Of a stretch of 64,000 nucleotides of DNA, positions 1 through 10,234 are shown piece by piece. The position numbers and the translations under genes are program-made. Location of the stretch: contig NZ_JAUSTJ010000003.1 of the NCBI RefSeq assembly GCF_030812785.1, positions 124,001-188,000 on the forward strand. Direction: 5' to 3'. The notes under the pieces were generated by a model that was not told the DNA's origin, searched no databases, and was given only the letters and a program-made list of their open reading frames with translations. This DNA is from Sphingomonas kyeonggiensis (GTDB lineage Bacteria; Pseudomonadota; Alphaproteobacteria; Sphingomonadales; Sphingomonadaceae). Numbering within the stretch: position 1 is the first letter of the stretch; the number at the start of each line of letters is the position of its first letter.

Positions 1-639
1 GTGGAGGTGATCACCCCGCTCACCATCGACCTGCCGCCGACCGGGCTGCCCGCCAATCGCCGGCTGCTGGCGTTCGAGGATGCGGCGCTGGTGCGCGGGG
101 AGCGCGTGTTCGGGCCATGGCGGTTCGAGATCATCGGGCCCGAGCGGGTAGCGGTGATCGGGCCCAATGGCGCGGGCAAGACCAGCCTGTTGCGGCTGGC
201 GGCGGGGGAGCTGGCGCCGGACCGCGGCGCGGTGCGGCGGGCCGCGGGGCGGGTGGCGATGCTCGACCAGCATATCGGGCTGCTCGATGCGGGCGCGACG
301 GTGCTGGACAATTTCCGGCGGCTGCACCCCGGCGCCACAGAGCGCGAGGGATATGCGGCGTGCGCGCGCTTTGCCTTTCGCAACCGGGACGCGCTGAAGC
401 AGGTGCGTGACCTGAGCGGCGGCGAGCGGCTGCGCGCGGGACTGGCCTGTGTATTGGGCGGCGCGGTGGTGCCGCAATTGCTGCTGCTCGACGAGCCGAC
501 CAACCATCTCGACATGGAATCGATCGAAGTGCTCGAGGCGGCGCTGGCGGGCTATGACGGGGCGCTGCTGGTGGTGAGCCACGACCGGGCCTTCCTGGAG
601 GCGATCGGGGTGGCGCGGGAGATCGCGGTGGCTCGCTAG
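1..639 (+). CDS. ABC-F family ATPase, C-terminal part (cut by window edge)
   Basis: This is the C-terminal nucleotide-binding domain of an ABC-F type ATPase, a soluble family (Uup/EttA-like) that acts on ribosomes and has no membrane domain. Visible motifs are the Walker A GPNGAGKT (about residues 54-61 counted from base 1), a Q-loop glutamine near 89, the signature LSGGE (138-142), the Walker B LLLLDEPTNHLD (about 161-172), which has the ABC-F-typical TNHLD ending, and the switch histidine in VVSHD (about 191). The frame is open to base 1 and only one ATPase domain is visible. The usual family length is about 500-600 residues, so the true start and the first domain should lie upstream of the window. 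The GTG at base 1 should not be taken as the start. The exact ABC-F subtype cannot be decided from this part. Confidence 0.85.
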   Translation: MEVITPLTIDLPPTGLPANRRLLAFEDAALVRGERVFGPWRFEIIGPERVAVIGPNGAGKTSLLRLAAGELAPDRGAVRRAAGRVAMLDQHIGLLDAGATVLDNFRRLHPGATEREGYAACARFAFRNRDALKQVRDLSGGERLRAGLACVLGGAVVPQLLLLDEPTNHLDMESIEVLEAALAGYDGALLVVSHDRAFLEAIGVAREIAVAR

Positions 640-727
640 GCAACGGGCTGTCCCGCATTCGAGGCGTGTGACGTTTCTGTTACGACTATTCGATTGCCGG
701 GGCCCTGCGCATGCCCCATAGCGCCCC

Positions 728-1405
728 ATGACGACTCCCCCCGGCGACGGCGCCGCTCTCACACGGATTCAGGCAAACTGGCTGGCGCGACACGAACGGC
801 GGCTGCTGATCTGGCTCTGCTCGAAGATGCCGGCCTCGGTGACGCCCGATAAGCTTACCGCGCTCGGGATGGTCGGTGCCCTTCTGGTCTTTGTCGGCTA
901 TGTGGCGAGCAACCTGTCCACCGCCTGGCTGCTGCTGACTTTGGCCGGCTATGCGGTGCAGTGGTTCGGCGACTCGATGGACGGCAGCCTGGCGCGGTTC
1001 CGCAAGATCGAGCGGCCCTCCTATGGCTATTTCATCGACCATAGCTGCGATGGTCTCGCCAATCTGATGATCGTCGCGGGGATCGGCCTGTCGCCCTTCG
1101 TGACGATGGACATCGCGATGGTCGCGCTGGCGGGATACCTGCTGATGTCGGTGCACGCCTTCCTCTCCGCCCGGGTGACCGGCGAGCTGCGGCTCTCCTA
1201 TGTCGCCGCCGGGCCGACCGAGCTGCGCCTGATGCTGATCGCGATGACCGTGGCGATGCTGATCGTCGGGCCCGGCCGCGACCATATCGGCCCGGTGCCG
1301 GCATTCGACACCTTTGTCGGGGCGATCGCGGCGATCCTGATCACGCTGTTCGTCGTGCAGACCGCGATCATCGGCCGGCGGCTGGCGGTGTTGGAGAAGC
1401 GGTGA
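728..1405 (+). CDS. CDP-alcohol phosphatidyltransferase family membrane enzyme
   Basis: This integral membrane enzyme joins a CDP-linked lipid or alcohol to a second alcohol, as in phospholipid head-group synthesis. The diagnostic motif is complete: D81, D84, G85, A88, R89, then G99, D103 and D107, the metal and CDP-binding signature of the family. About six hydrophobic segments surround it. The 225-residue length is in the family's normal range. The ATG at 728 directly follows gcgcccc and has no strong Shine-Dalgarno sequence. The gene stands alone between the ABC-F gene and two minus-strand genes, so context does not reveal the acceptor alcohol. It could be phosphatidylglycerophosphate, phosphatidylinositol or archaetidyl-type, and the sequence alone does not decide. 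Confidence 0.85.
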   Translation: MTTPPGDGAALTRIQANWLARHERRLLIWLCSKMPASVTPDKLTALGMVGALLVFVGYVASNLSTAWLLLTLAGYAVQWFGDSMDGSLARFRKIERPSYGYFIDHSCDGLANLMIVAGIGLSPFVTMDIAMVALAGYLLMSVHAFLSARVTGELRLSYVAAGPTELRLMLIAMTVAMLIVGPGRDHIGPVPAFDTFVGAIAAILITLFVVQTAIIGRRLAVLEKR

Positions 1406-1414
1406 GCCCCGCCC

Positions 1415-1783
1415 TCAGGGCACGTACACCGCATAGATTGTGAGCATAGGCGGATCGGTGTCCGACAGCCGGGCGTGGAGTACGAGATCGCTTACCGGCT
1501 CGGCCACGGTAGTCAGATCGACGAGCAGCCGCCAATGGTTGTTCGCCCCGTCCCAGCTGTAGCAGGACCTTTCCCACACGGTCGGGTCCAGCGGTGCCAG
1601 CGTCTCGCCATAGGCGTCGATCGATTCCGCGATCCATTCCTGTGTCTCGGCATCGACCGGGGCGACGCCCTCGATTCCGCGCTCGAGGCCGAAATCCCCT
1701 TCCACGAACGCCGCCGCCACATTGGTGAGCAAGGGGCGCCATTCGAGGGGGATGGGATGTTCCGCGTCGTCTTTCTCAGCCAT
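1415..1783 (-). CDS. Hypothetical acidic cytoplasmic protein coupled to PH-domain gene
   Basis: I do not recognise this 122-residue protein. It is acidic and rich in tryptophan and proline, with no signal peptide or membrane segment. The N-terminal part (MAEKDDAEHPIPLEWRP) and a later WDGANNHWRL stretch look like a small soluble fold. The ATG at 1783 overlaps the stop of the upstream PH-domain gene by 8 bases, which favours this start over the longer upstream frame. It also indicates that the two genes are translated together. The pairing suggests a related role, but that is inference only. Confidence 0.6.
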   Translation of the reverse strand: MAEKDDAEHPIPLEWRPLLTNVAAAFVEGDFGLERGIEGVAPVDAETQEWIAESIDAYGETLAPLDPTVWERSCYSWDGANNHWRLLVDLTTVAEPVSDLVLHARLSDTDPPMLTIYAVYVP

Positions 1784-2315
1784 TGAGCGGCGGCTCGCCC
1801 AGGCCTTCCTGGACCATGTCGATCTCGCGGACGCCGCGGTTGCGGCGGGCGGTGTTGACCAGCTCGCGCAATTTCTCGCGGCGGACACGGGCCTGCGCCA
1901 CGTCGCGGATCACCAGCGGCGCCTCGCGCGTCGTCTCGTCGGAGGAGGCGATGCTGATCGTGCCGATATCGGCGAGCTGGTTGACGATCGAGAAGTCGAT
2001 GCGGACGTCCTTCACCCGGTAGAGCTCGATCTCGTCGATAGACTTCTGGAGGATGCCCTTGTGGAGGATCAGCCGGTCGTCGGTGATCTCATAGGCGATG
2101 CCGAGATTCTCGATCCATTTGAGGACCAGCACGACGATCGCGACGGCGAGCAGCAGCGGGGCGACCCAGGCGGCGCCGACCAGCGTGCCCTGCGCCAGGA
2201 AATAGAAGGTGCCGACCAGCCCGAGCAGGAAGAGCAAGCAGGTGCCCCAGCCGGCGAGCGTGCCGATCAGCCAGCCGAGCGTGGAGGAACGGAAACGGTC
2301 CAGGACTTGCGGCAT
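1776..2315 (-). CDS. PH domain-containing membrane protein
   Basis: This is a 179-residue membrane protein. Two closely spaced hydrophobic segments lie in the N-terminal third (about residues 15-65), followed by a bacterial PH-like domain. The domain begins near an ENLGIAYEITDDRLIL stretch and continues with LYRVKDVRID, the usual pattern of bPH2 proteins of the YdbT/YdbS kind. These are thought to be membrane-associated, but their biochemical role is poorly known. The start at 2315 (MPQVLDRF) is chosen because the longer frame adds a residue string unlike the family. The gene overlaps the following hypothetical gene by 8 bases, so they form a two-gene operon. Confidence 0.75.
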   Translation of the reverse strand: MPQVLDRFRSSTLGWLIGTLAGWGTCLLFLLGLVGTFYFLAQGTLVGAAWVAPLLLAVAIVVLVLKWIENLGIAYEITDDRLILHKGILQKSIDEIELYRVKDVRIDFSIVNQLADIGTISIASSDETTREAPLVIRDVAQARVRREKLRELVNTARRNRGVREIDMVQEGLGEPPLNG

Positions 2316-2373
2316 TCGGGCACTCCCCACGGCGATGTGCCGGGAGGATAGCGCGGATCGCCGCGGCGGCAAC

Positions 2374-3090
2374 TCACGTCGTATATTTGTCGCAGGTCGA
2401 GCGGGTCGCGGCGGGCGAGGGATTGTAGAGCTGGGCGAAGTCGCGGCGGTCGCGGACGATGAACGAGGCGACGTAATGGAGCTTCACCGGCGCCATGAAG
2501 GTGGAGCCGAACAGCCGCTGATAATCGTAATTCACTTCGACGAAGATCAGCCCCGAGCCGCTGGGGGCGGTGACGACCGCGCCGGGATCGCCCATGCCGG
2601 TGACGGTGGTGCCGGCATTGGCCTTGGTCGCGTCGGTCCCCGCGCTGGCGCCGGTGGTGCCATAGCTCGAATCATAGCCGGTGCCGTTCTTCAGCCCGAA
2701 GCAGCGCTGCCAGTGGATGCGCATCACCGGGGCGGTGTCGTAGCTCTGCTGGACATATTCGAGGCTCGACAGGATCACCCGGGCATTGGTGCCGATGCCG
2801 AGCGAGCTGCCCTGCAGGCGGGTGGCCTGGAGCGCGTTGTTGATGTCGATCTCGCGCAACTGGACGGTCGAGGACGAGCCGCTCATCAGGCCGAGGCGCG
2901 AGCCGTTGTCGGCGAGGTTCGAGGCGAGCTGGCTGACGCGCAGATTGGCGATGGCGAGGTTCGCGGTCTCGACGCCGTAGCAGCCGAGCACCAGCACCAC
3001 CGGCAGCGCGAGCGCGAACTCGAGCATCGCAAGGCCGGACCGGTCGGCGGCGAGGCGGCGGAGCCGGGCGGGGATGGGCAGGCGCTTCAT
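2374..3090 (-). CDS. TadE-like pilus assembly protein
   Basis: This is a 238-residue TadE-family protein, one of the minor pseudopilin-like proteins encoded with Tad (Flp) pilus systems. The N-terminus has a short basic stretch and then DRSGLAMLEFALALPVVLVLG, the processed-pilin-like hydrophobic helix with its conserved Glu five residues after the expected cleavage region. The rest is a predicted exported domain, and a cysteine pair in the C-terminal part may be linked. The ATG at 3090 overlaps the stop of the preceding TadE gene by four bases (ATGA). No Tad ATPase, secretin or prepilin peptidase gene lies in the window, so the machinery must be encoded elsewhere if these are pilus parts. Confidence 0.75.
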   Translation of the reverse strand: MKRLPIPARLRRLAADRSGLAMLEFALALPVVLVLGCYGVETANLAIANLRVSQLASNLADNGSRLGLMSGSSSTVQLREIDINNALQATRLQGSSLGIGTNARVILSSLEYVQQSYDTAPVMRIHWQRCFGLKNGTGYDSSYGTTGASAGTDATKANAGTTVTGMGDPGAVVTAPSGSGLIFVEVNYDYQRLFGSTFMAPVKLHYVASFIVRDRRDFAQLYNPSPAATRSTCDKYTT

Positions 3091-3677
3091 GTGCAGATCG
3101 TCGGCGGGGTGGGGATGTTCTGGGTGGCGTAGGGCTGGTTCATCAGCGTGGTGGTGGCGCTGAGCGTCGCGGTGCCCGGCCAGCCGAGCAGGCGCACCAC
3201 GGGGAACAGGCGGGTATAGGTTACCGAGGCGGTGTAGACGGTCACGTCGTTGGCGCCGCCCTGGCCCGAGCGGCCGGCATCGGCATCCCATTGGCCGTTC
3301 CCGTTGATGTCGGTGTAGCACTCGCCCGCCTGGCGGGTGCCGTTGCCGTTGGTGTCGACAAAGGGCTCGGGCGCGACGGCGCTGAAGCTGGTGTAGCTGC
3401 GCCGCGCCGGATAGCCGTTGACGTAAGCGGCGGTGCGCGCGACGGCCTGGACCTGATTGAGCACCCGCGCGTCGATCGAGGCGGGCGTGGCGCCCTGGAT
3501 GCCGCTGTCGCGCCCGGCCTTCTGCACCGCGCCGGTGAGCACCGACTGGACATAGGCCTGATAGCCGAGCTCGCACATGCCCATCATCAGGACGAGCATC
3601 ACCGGCAGCACGATGGCGAATTCAACCACCGTTGCGCCGCGCCGGTCGCGGAGGAAGAGCAGGGCGTGCCGGATCAC
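3087..3677 (-). CDS. TadE-like protein with calcium-loop-like motifs
   Basis: This is a second TadE-like protein, 196 residues. It has the signature DRRGATVVEFAIVLPVMLVLM near the N-terminus, with the expected Glu in the hydrophobic helix. The start is GTG at 3677, overlapping the stop of the TadG-like gene by four bases (GTGA), and the 3' end overlaps the next gene by ATGA. Residues about 104-135 contain two stretches, DTNGNGTRQAGE and DINGNGQWDADAG, that resemble the Asp/Asn/Gly-rich loops of EF-hand or dockerin-type calcium sites. That is not standard for TadE proteins and suggests an extracellular metal-binding loop. No binding can be proven from sequence. Confidence 0.75.
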   Translation of the reverse strand: MIRHALLFLRDRRGATVVEFAIVLPVMLVLMMGMCELGYQAYVQSVLTGAVQKAGRDSGIQGATPASIDARVLNQVQAVARTAAYVNGYPARRSYTSFSAVAPEPFVDTNGNGTRQAGECYTDINGNGQWDADAGRSGQGGANDVTVYTASVTYTRLFPVVRLLGWPGTATLSATTTLMNQPYATQNIPTPPTICT

Positions 3678-5401
3678 TGCGATACCCGCAGCATCGCCAC
3701 CTGCTTGGCGATCGAGGCGAAGGCAGTCGCCAGGCCCGAGCCGGTGGTGGTGGCGAGCGCCTGGTTGGTGGTGGTGGCGCAGGACTTCATCTCGGTCGTG
3801 GCGCTCGAATCGATCGTCACCGTCCAGACCTGGATGTTGCGCGCCTTGGCCGCGCTGCACTCGGCGAGGAAGCGGGCGTTGTGATAGGCCTTGAGGTTGT
3901 TGAAGTCGCCGCCGCTGACCCGGCGGTCATAATATTCATTGCCGTACATGCCGTAGACGCCGGTGTTGGGCGCCATGTCACCGTCGGTGAGGAACACGAT
4001 CACCCGGTTCGGCGCCTGGCGCGACGGCCAGGCGGCGGTGTCGGTGCCGAAGATGCCGGTGGGCGAGATCATGCGGGTGCCCCAGATCATGCCGGTATCG
4101 TGATAGGTGCCGCCGATCGGGCGGAAATCGCTGGCGTTGACATAGTTCGACACCTGGGTGCGCGTCATCACCGCCAGCCGCGAGACCGGCTTGCCGCACG
4201 AGACATAGCCCGCCTGGAAATAGGGGGTGGTGCCGATGTTCGGATGGCTCGAGCTGTCGCCGGTCGAGGTCGCGCTGCTCGTGCTGCCGTAATTGTTGCG
4301 GGCGTAGAACAGCTCCGGCCACATCGGCTTCCACTGGGTGTCGATGTTCGAATTGGGCACCAGGTCCGGATCGAGATCGGGCGGCAGCGCCGACTGGCTG
4401 AAGCTCGACGTGCCGGCGGTGGTGGCGCGCTCCTCGATGCAGCCGGTCCAGCGATTGGTGGCACCGGTGGTCTTGCTCGGATCGGTGACCGCGGTGCCGC
4501 TCACGAAGTTGCGGACGTCGAAGCTCTGCTGCTGGTAGCGCCAGGTCGGCTGGCCGTTGCTGGTGCCGGTCTGGTAGCGCGATTCATAGTTCCACTGGCT
4601 GTTCGCGCTGCCCGAGCCGCCGACCATATAGGCCGGCGACAGCGAGACGATCGCCTTTCCGGCGTTCACCGTCGAGGTGTAGGTGACGAAGCCGTAGCGG
4701 ATATGGGTGGACGGATCCGCCGCAGAGGCCATCGTATCGTAGAAGCTCAGCACCGCCGAGCGCAGCGCCGCGATGCGCGAGCCGCTCTTCTCGGGTACGT
4801 AATAAGCGGTGCTGCCGGGATAGCCGGCGACGCTGTCATTGCCGCTGCCGGTGCCGTCCGCGGGGCGGCTGTAACTGGTGGTGCCGGCCGAGCCGACATA
4901 GTTGTTGCAGGTATTGTCGTCGTCGTTCGGCAGGCAGGCCATCGAGCCGGTGGTGTCGAGCACGAAGATCACGTCGGTATCGGCGACGTCGTAGCTCGCC
5001 TCGCAGGTGACGGTGAGCGTCTGGCTGGGCACGCCGAACATCGACATGATCGTCATCGGCACGGTCGCAGTGGCAGTGCCGGCGACCTGGGCGTTCGAAG
5101 TCTTGCTGGGCGTGAAGGTGGCCGCGGTGGTCTTGAACCAGCCGGTGCGGAAATTGTTGGCGAAGAAGGTCTGGGCCTGGGCGCTTGCGGTCGAATCGAG
5201 CGTGGTGTTGTTGAGCGAGCTGTCGGTCATGAACTTGCGGCCGGCGAGCACGCCGGCGTCGCAGGCCTGCTGCAGCCGCGTCTTGACGACATAGAGGCGT
5301 GCCGCATCGACGGCGCAGCCGCAAAAGGCGGCGAGCGGGACCAGCATCGCCGCCATCATCGCGAGCGTGTTGCCACGACGGTCCCGCGCGAGGCGGGTCA
5401 T
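3674..5401 (-). CDS. TadG-like exported protein with von Willebrand A domain
   Basis: This is a 575-residue TadG-like protein, the first gene of a three-gene overlapping set with two TadE-like genes. After a basic N-terminus (RLARDRRGNT) comes one hydrophobic helix, about residues 13-35, as in other Tad proteins. A von Willebrand factor A domain starts near residue 142 with FVLDTTGSM, where the D-T-T-G-S part is a MIDAS-type metal site. It extends to a second conserved block, VIVFLTDGDM. The protein is rich in Ser, Thr, Asn and Tyr, as expected for an exposed surface protein. The ATG at 5401 has GGAAGAA upstream, while a GTG at 5431 preceded by GGAG would add ten residues. Either could be used. 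Confidence 0.78.
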   Translation of the reverse strand: MTRLARDRRGNTLAMMAAMLVPLAAFCGCAVDAARLYVVKTRLQQACDAGVLAGRKFMTDSSLNNTTLDSTASAQAQTFFANNFRTGWFKTTAATFTPSKTSNAQVAGTATATVPMTIMSMFGVPSQTLTVTCEASYDVADTDVIFVLDTTGSMACLPNDDDNTCNNYVGSAGTTSYSRPADGTGSGNDSVAGYPGSTAYYVPEKSGSRIAALRSAVLSFYDTMASAADPSTHIRYGFVTYTSTVNAGKAIVSLSPAYMVGGSGSANSQWNYESRYQTGTSNGQPTWRYQQQSFDVRNFVSGTAVTDPSKTTGATNRWTGCIEERATTAGTSSFSQSALPPDLDPDLVPNSNIDTQWKPMWPELFYARNNYGSTSSATSTGDSSSHPNIGTTPYFQAGYVSCGKPVSRLAVMTRTQVSNYVNASDFRPIGGTYHDTGMIWGTRMISPTGIFGTDTAAWPSRQAPNRVIVFLTDGDMAPNTGVYGMYGNEYYDRRVSGGDFNNLKAYHNARFLAECSAAKARNIQVWTVTIDSSATTEMKSCATTTNQALATTTGSGLATAFASIAKQVAMLRVSQ

Positions 5402-5584
5402 GAACCGCGATTCTTCCCGACCTTGTTTCACGCGCGACCACTCCGACCCGCAACCCGACGCGGGTCACCCATTGTCTGGGCTTTGCACCAATATGGGCGA
5501 GGAGTAGTTTACGGAGGGTTACGGTGAACTACGCATCCGTGCGATTACAGAGGCTTAACCTGTCCTGCCGTTCATAATCCGGGC

Positions 5585-6025
5585 TCAGCTGCCGGGTGCG
5601 GGATCGCCCGCGCCGACCACATTCGCCTCGATCCGCAACGTCTTGCCGCTGGCGAAGGACAAGGTGAGGGGGATCTTCTGCCCGGACTTCACCGCGGGGC
5701 CGATCGAATGGAGCATGACGTGACGGCCGCCGGGCGCGAATTCGAGCTTGCCGCCGGCAGGGACGGCGACGTCCTTGAGCGGCGCCATCGCCATCATGCC
5801 GTGATCGCCCTTCATGCTCTCGTGCAGCTCGGCCTTGAGCGCGGCGGGCGTGGAGACGGCGAGCAGCGTATCGGCGGCCGCGCCGCCCTGCACGGTGAAA
5901 TAGGCGGCACCCGGCTGGCCGGAGACGGCGGGCAGGCGAACCCAGGCATTGCTCGCGGAAAGCTCACCCTTGGGCGCGCAGGCGGAAAGTGCCGCCACCG
6001 TAACGATCGCTGAAAACCGCCGCAT
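5585..6025 (-). CDS. PCuAC-type periplasmic copper chaperone lipoprotein
   Basis: This 146-residue protein is of the PCu(A)C family, which carries Cu(I) in the periplasm, typically to cytochrome oxidase. The expected metal ligands are present: a His/Met cluster ELHESMKGDHGMMAM near the middle and GRHVML further on, matching the family's H-M...H-x-M pattern. The start at 6025 follows GGGAG with 8-base spacing. The N-terminus is hydrophobic and ends in LSAC, a lipobox, so it is probably a lipoprotein. No SCO or oxidase gene is adjacent, and the next gene is dnaK, transcribed divergently. Confidence 0.85.
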   Translation of the reverse strand: MRRFSAIVTVAALSACAPKGELSASNAWVRLPAVSGQPGAAYFTVQGGAAADTLLAVSTPAALKAELHESMKGDHGMMAMAPLKDVAVPAGGKLEFAPGGRHVMLHSIGPAVKSGQKIPLTLSFASGKTLRIEANVVGAGDPAPGS

Positions 6026-6069
6026 CCTGCATACTCCCATTTCGGGAAAGCCCGTAGAAGGCCGTGCTT

Positions 6070-6097
6070 CTTGCGGCAAGCGCCAGCGCACCTATAT
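6070..6097 (+). promoter_or_regulatory. Candidate promoter of dnaK
   Basis: A CTTGCG hexamer (6070-6075) and CTATAT (6092-6097) are separated by 16 bases, about 90 bases before the dnaK start. This resembles the CTTG(AC)-N16/17-CTATAT promoter form described for alphaproteobacterial sigma factors. Whether it is read by the housekeeping or the heat-shock sigma factor cannot be told from sequence. Confidence 0.4.
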
Positions 6098-6186
6098 CCG
6101 GCGACGTGATCGGTTCTCCGCGCTGCCTCCTAGCAGGGGCGTTGGGGGCCAAGTGTTTGAATTTTACTGGGGGCCAACGAGGGACC

Positions 6187-8097
<1,911 letters not shown>

Positions 8098-8169
8098 CTA
8101 CATGTCTTTCCCCGGCATTCCTGACAGCGTGTTTGGAATGCCGGGTGAAGGCGGGGGCCAGTGTTTTAA

Positions 8170-9291
8170 ATGACCACCGAAGTCGATTATTACGAGCTGC
8201 TCGAAGTCGAGCGCACCGCGGACGAGGCCACCCTCAAGTCCGCCTTCCGCAAGCTCGCGATCAAGTATCACCCCGACAAGAATGCCGGGTGCAAGGACCA
8301 TGAGGCCAAGTTCAAGGCGATCAACGAAGCCTATGACTGCCTGAAGGATCCCCAGAAGCGCGCAGCCTATGACCGGTTCGGCCATGCCGCCTTCAAGAAC
8401 GGCATGGGCGGCGGGGGCGGTGGCGGCCAGCCCGATTTCGGCGCGTTCAGCGACATCTTCGAAAGCGTGTTCGGCGAGTTCATGGGCGGCGGACGCGGCG
8501 GCCAGCGCCAGCAGCGCCGCGGCGCCGACCTGCGCTACGACATGGAGATCACGCTCGAGGACGCGTTCGACGGCACGACCACCGAGATCACCGTCGACGT
8601 CTCCGGGCACTGCGACAGCTGCGAGGGCACCGGTGCCAAGCCGGGGACCAAGGCGACCCAGTGCAAATATTGCGGCGGGCACGGCAAGGTGCGCGCGCAG
8701 CAGGGCTTCTTCGTGGTCGAGCGCGCCTGCCAGCATTGCCACGGCGCCGGCGAGATCATCGACGAGCCGTGCCGCGATTGCCGCGGCGAGGGCCGGACCG
8801 ACAAGACCAAGACGCTCAAGATCAACGTGCCGCCCGGCGTGGACGAAGGCACGCGGATCCGCCTGCAGGGCGAGGGCGAGGCGGGCGCGCGCGGCGCACC
8901 GGCTGGCGACCTCTACATCTTCCTTCACGTCAAGAAGCACGCGATCTTCGAGCGCGAGGGGACGAACCTGTTCGCCCATGCGCCGATCAGCTTCACCACC
9001 GCGGCGCTGGGTGGCGAGATCGTCCTGCCCGGGCTCGACGGCGAGAAGCATGTGATCAAGATCGCCCCCGGCACGCAGAGCGGCCGCGAGGTACGCCAGC
9101 GCGGCGCCGGCATGCCGGTGCTTCAGGGCCGCGGGCGTGGCGACCTGGTCGTCGAGCTGGTCGTCGAGATGCCGACCAAGCTCACGTCGAAGCAGCGCGA
9201 GTTGCTCGAGGAATTCCGCGCGACCGAGACGGGCGATGAATGCCCACAGGCGACCGGCTTCTTCGCCAAGCTCAAGGCGGCCTTGGGCTGA
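8170..9291 (+). CDS. dnaJ: Molecular chaperone DnaJ (Hsp40)
   Basis: This 373-residue type I DnaJ stimulates the DnaK ATPase and hands over unfolded clients. The J domain has the essential HPD at residues 34-36. A Gly/Phe region follows (about 80-105), and then four CxxCxGxG zinc repeats (CDSCEGTG, CKYCGGHG, CQHCHGAG and CRDCRGEG, roughly residues 145-205) and the C-terminal client-binding domains. All cysteines of the zinc module are present. It lies 72 bases after dnaK, and a hairpin-plus-T sequence follows, so the operon probably ends here. Confidence 0.98.
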   Translation: MTTEVDYYELLEVERTADEATLKSAFRKLAIKYHPDKNAGCKDHEAKFKAINEAYDCLKDPQKRAAYDRFGHAAFKNGMGGGGGGGQPDFGAFSDIFESVFGEFMGGGRGGQRQQRRGADLRYDMEITLEDAFDGTTTEITVDVSGHCDSCEGTGAKPGTKATQCKYCGGHGKVRAQQGFFVVERACQHCHGAGEIIDEPCRDCRGEGRTDKTKTLKINVPPGVDEGTRIRLQGEGEAGARGAPAGDLYIFLHVKKHAIFEREGTNLFAHAPISFTTAALGGEIVLPGLDGEKHVIKIAPGTQSGREVRQRGAGMPVLQGRGRGDLVVELVVEMPTKLTSKQRELLEEFRATETGDECPQATGFFAKLKAALG

Positions 9292-9319
9292 GGCCTGGAT
9301 CAGCTGCTGAAGGATGGAG

Positions 9320-9355
9320 CGCCCTCTTCGCCACGTGCGGGGAGGGCGTTTGCTT
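9320..9355 (+). terminator. Candidate terminator after dnaJ
   Basis: A 7-bp stem (cgccctc / gagggcg, 9320-9326 with 9342-9348) encloses a 15-base loop and is followed by tttgcttt. It lies 29 bases after the dnaJ stop. The loop is long, so this is a moderate call. Confidence 0.5.
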
Positions 9356-9388
9356 TGATACGCCTCCCGGGGAGGTGCTAGAGTTGGA

Positions 9389-10084
9389 CTACATTGGCAC
9401 GCTAACATCGACCGAAATGAGGATTACATCTCCGTTCAAACGGCTATAAATGGGCGCCGATTGTCTCTGAAAATAGAAAGCGACGACGCCTATTTCTCCG
9501 AGAACCGTGAAGCCCCGTTGGCGTAATTTTGTCGATAATTGAGCCGCGATTTCGTTTGATCTTGTTCCGCCAACGCCTTCAATTTCGATTGGTATATTAG
9601 GCCATCTGGCATTTAGTTCGGTCGAAAATTGATCGATGATTTCGTCGGTTAATTCGAATCGCTGTTGTCCAAGCTGGAGTTTGTCGACGCGACCAAAGGT
9701 GTAACCGCCGGGGGCACCATGCACATTATAGGTATCTCCCAGGCGGTCCCCTTCCAGTTGCTTCAGCTTGTGATTGCACAAGATTAGACCAGTAAACCAC
9801 AGCAAAAACACGGTGCAGGTAATCGGCCAGAAGAGTCCATTGCTGGATATGGCCACTAGCCGATCGAAACATCGCACGAGCCATGGTTTGTATTCTGGGA
9901 ATGCCTGCGCAAACCCAAGGCCAGCGGTGAAGATGAAGCCGATGAGTGGGAAAAAGCTTATGCCCACCCATTTGAGTGTGTCGTGAAAGATCTTCCAAAC
10001 CATTGAGGCTGATGTGCCGCCTTTTGAAGCGGTTGTGGAGTCCCTCTCGCCCTGTTTTATCTGCCGACTAGCCGCGACCACCAA
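9389..10084 (-). CDS. Hypothetical membrane protein, lower-GC than neighbours
   Basis: I do not recognise this protein of up to 231 residues. Two strong hydrophobic segments lie in the first half (ISFFPLIGFIFTAGLGFA and LFWPITCTVFLLWFTGLIL), followed by a soluble C-terminal domain. That domain has an ELTDEIIDQFSTEL helix and ends in beta-like SAPIYSRLNGDVILIS. Base composition is visibly poorer in G+C than everything around it, with many A/T-ending codons, which suggests transfer from outside. The 5' end is uncertain: the longest frame opens with TTG at 10084 (GTG three bases later), and the first ATG is at 10003. No strong Shine-Dalgarno sequence decides between them. Confidence 0.6.
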   Translation of the reverse strand: MVVAASRQIKQGERDSTTASKGGTSASMVWKIFHDTLKWVGISFFPLIGFIFTAGLGFAQAFPEYKPWLVRCFDRLVAISSNGLFWPITCTVFLLWFTGLILCNHKLKQLEGDRLGDTYNVHGAPGGYTFGRVDKLQLGQQRFELTDEIIDQFSTELNARWPNIPIEIEGVGGTRSNEIAAQLSTKLRQRGFTVLGEIGVVAFYFQRQSAPIYSRLNGDVILISVDVSVPM

Positions 10085-10234
10085 GTCCGCGTCAGTGGTG
10101 AGACCTCATTAGATGCAGCACCCAGTTAACGTGAACGTCAGCTGCAAACCCAGTTCAGCATCGCCTCAGTGCGACTCGCATAGAAGAGCCTCATCCCCGG
10201 TGCCCAGGCACCGGCCAGAAGAGGAGTTGAGAAC

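Noticed and set aside
3632..5527. 631-residue plus-strand frame opposite the TadG-like gene
   Set aside because: Composition is Arg/Gly/Ala-rich without motif order, and the opposite strand carries a recognisable vWA protein.
9389..10200. Prophage or integrative element around the low-GC gene
   Set aside because: No integrase, direct repeats or tRNA end were seen at its borders. Only base composition supports foreign origin.
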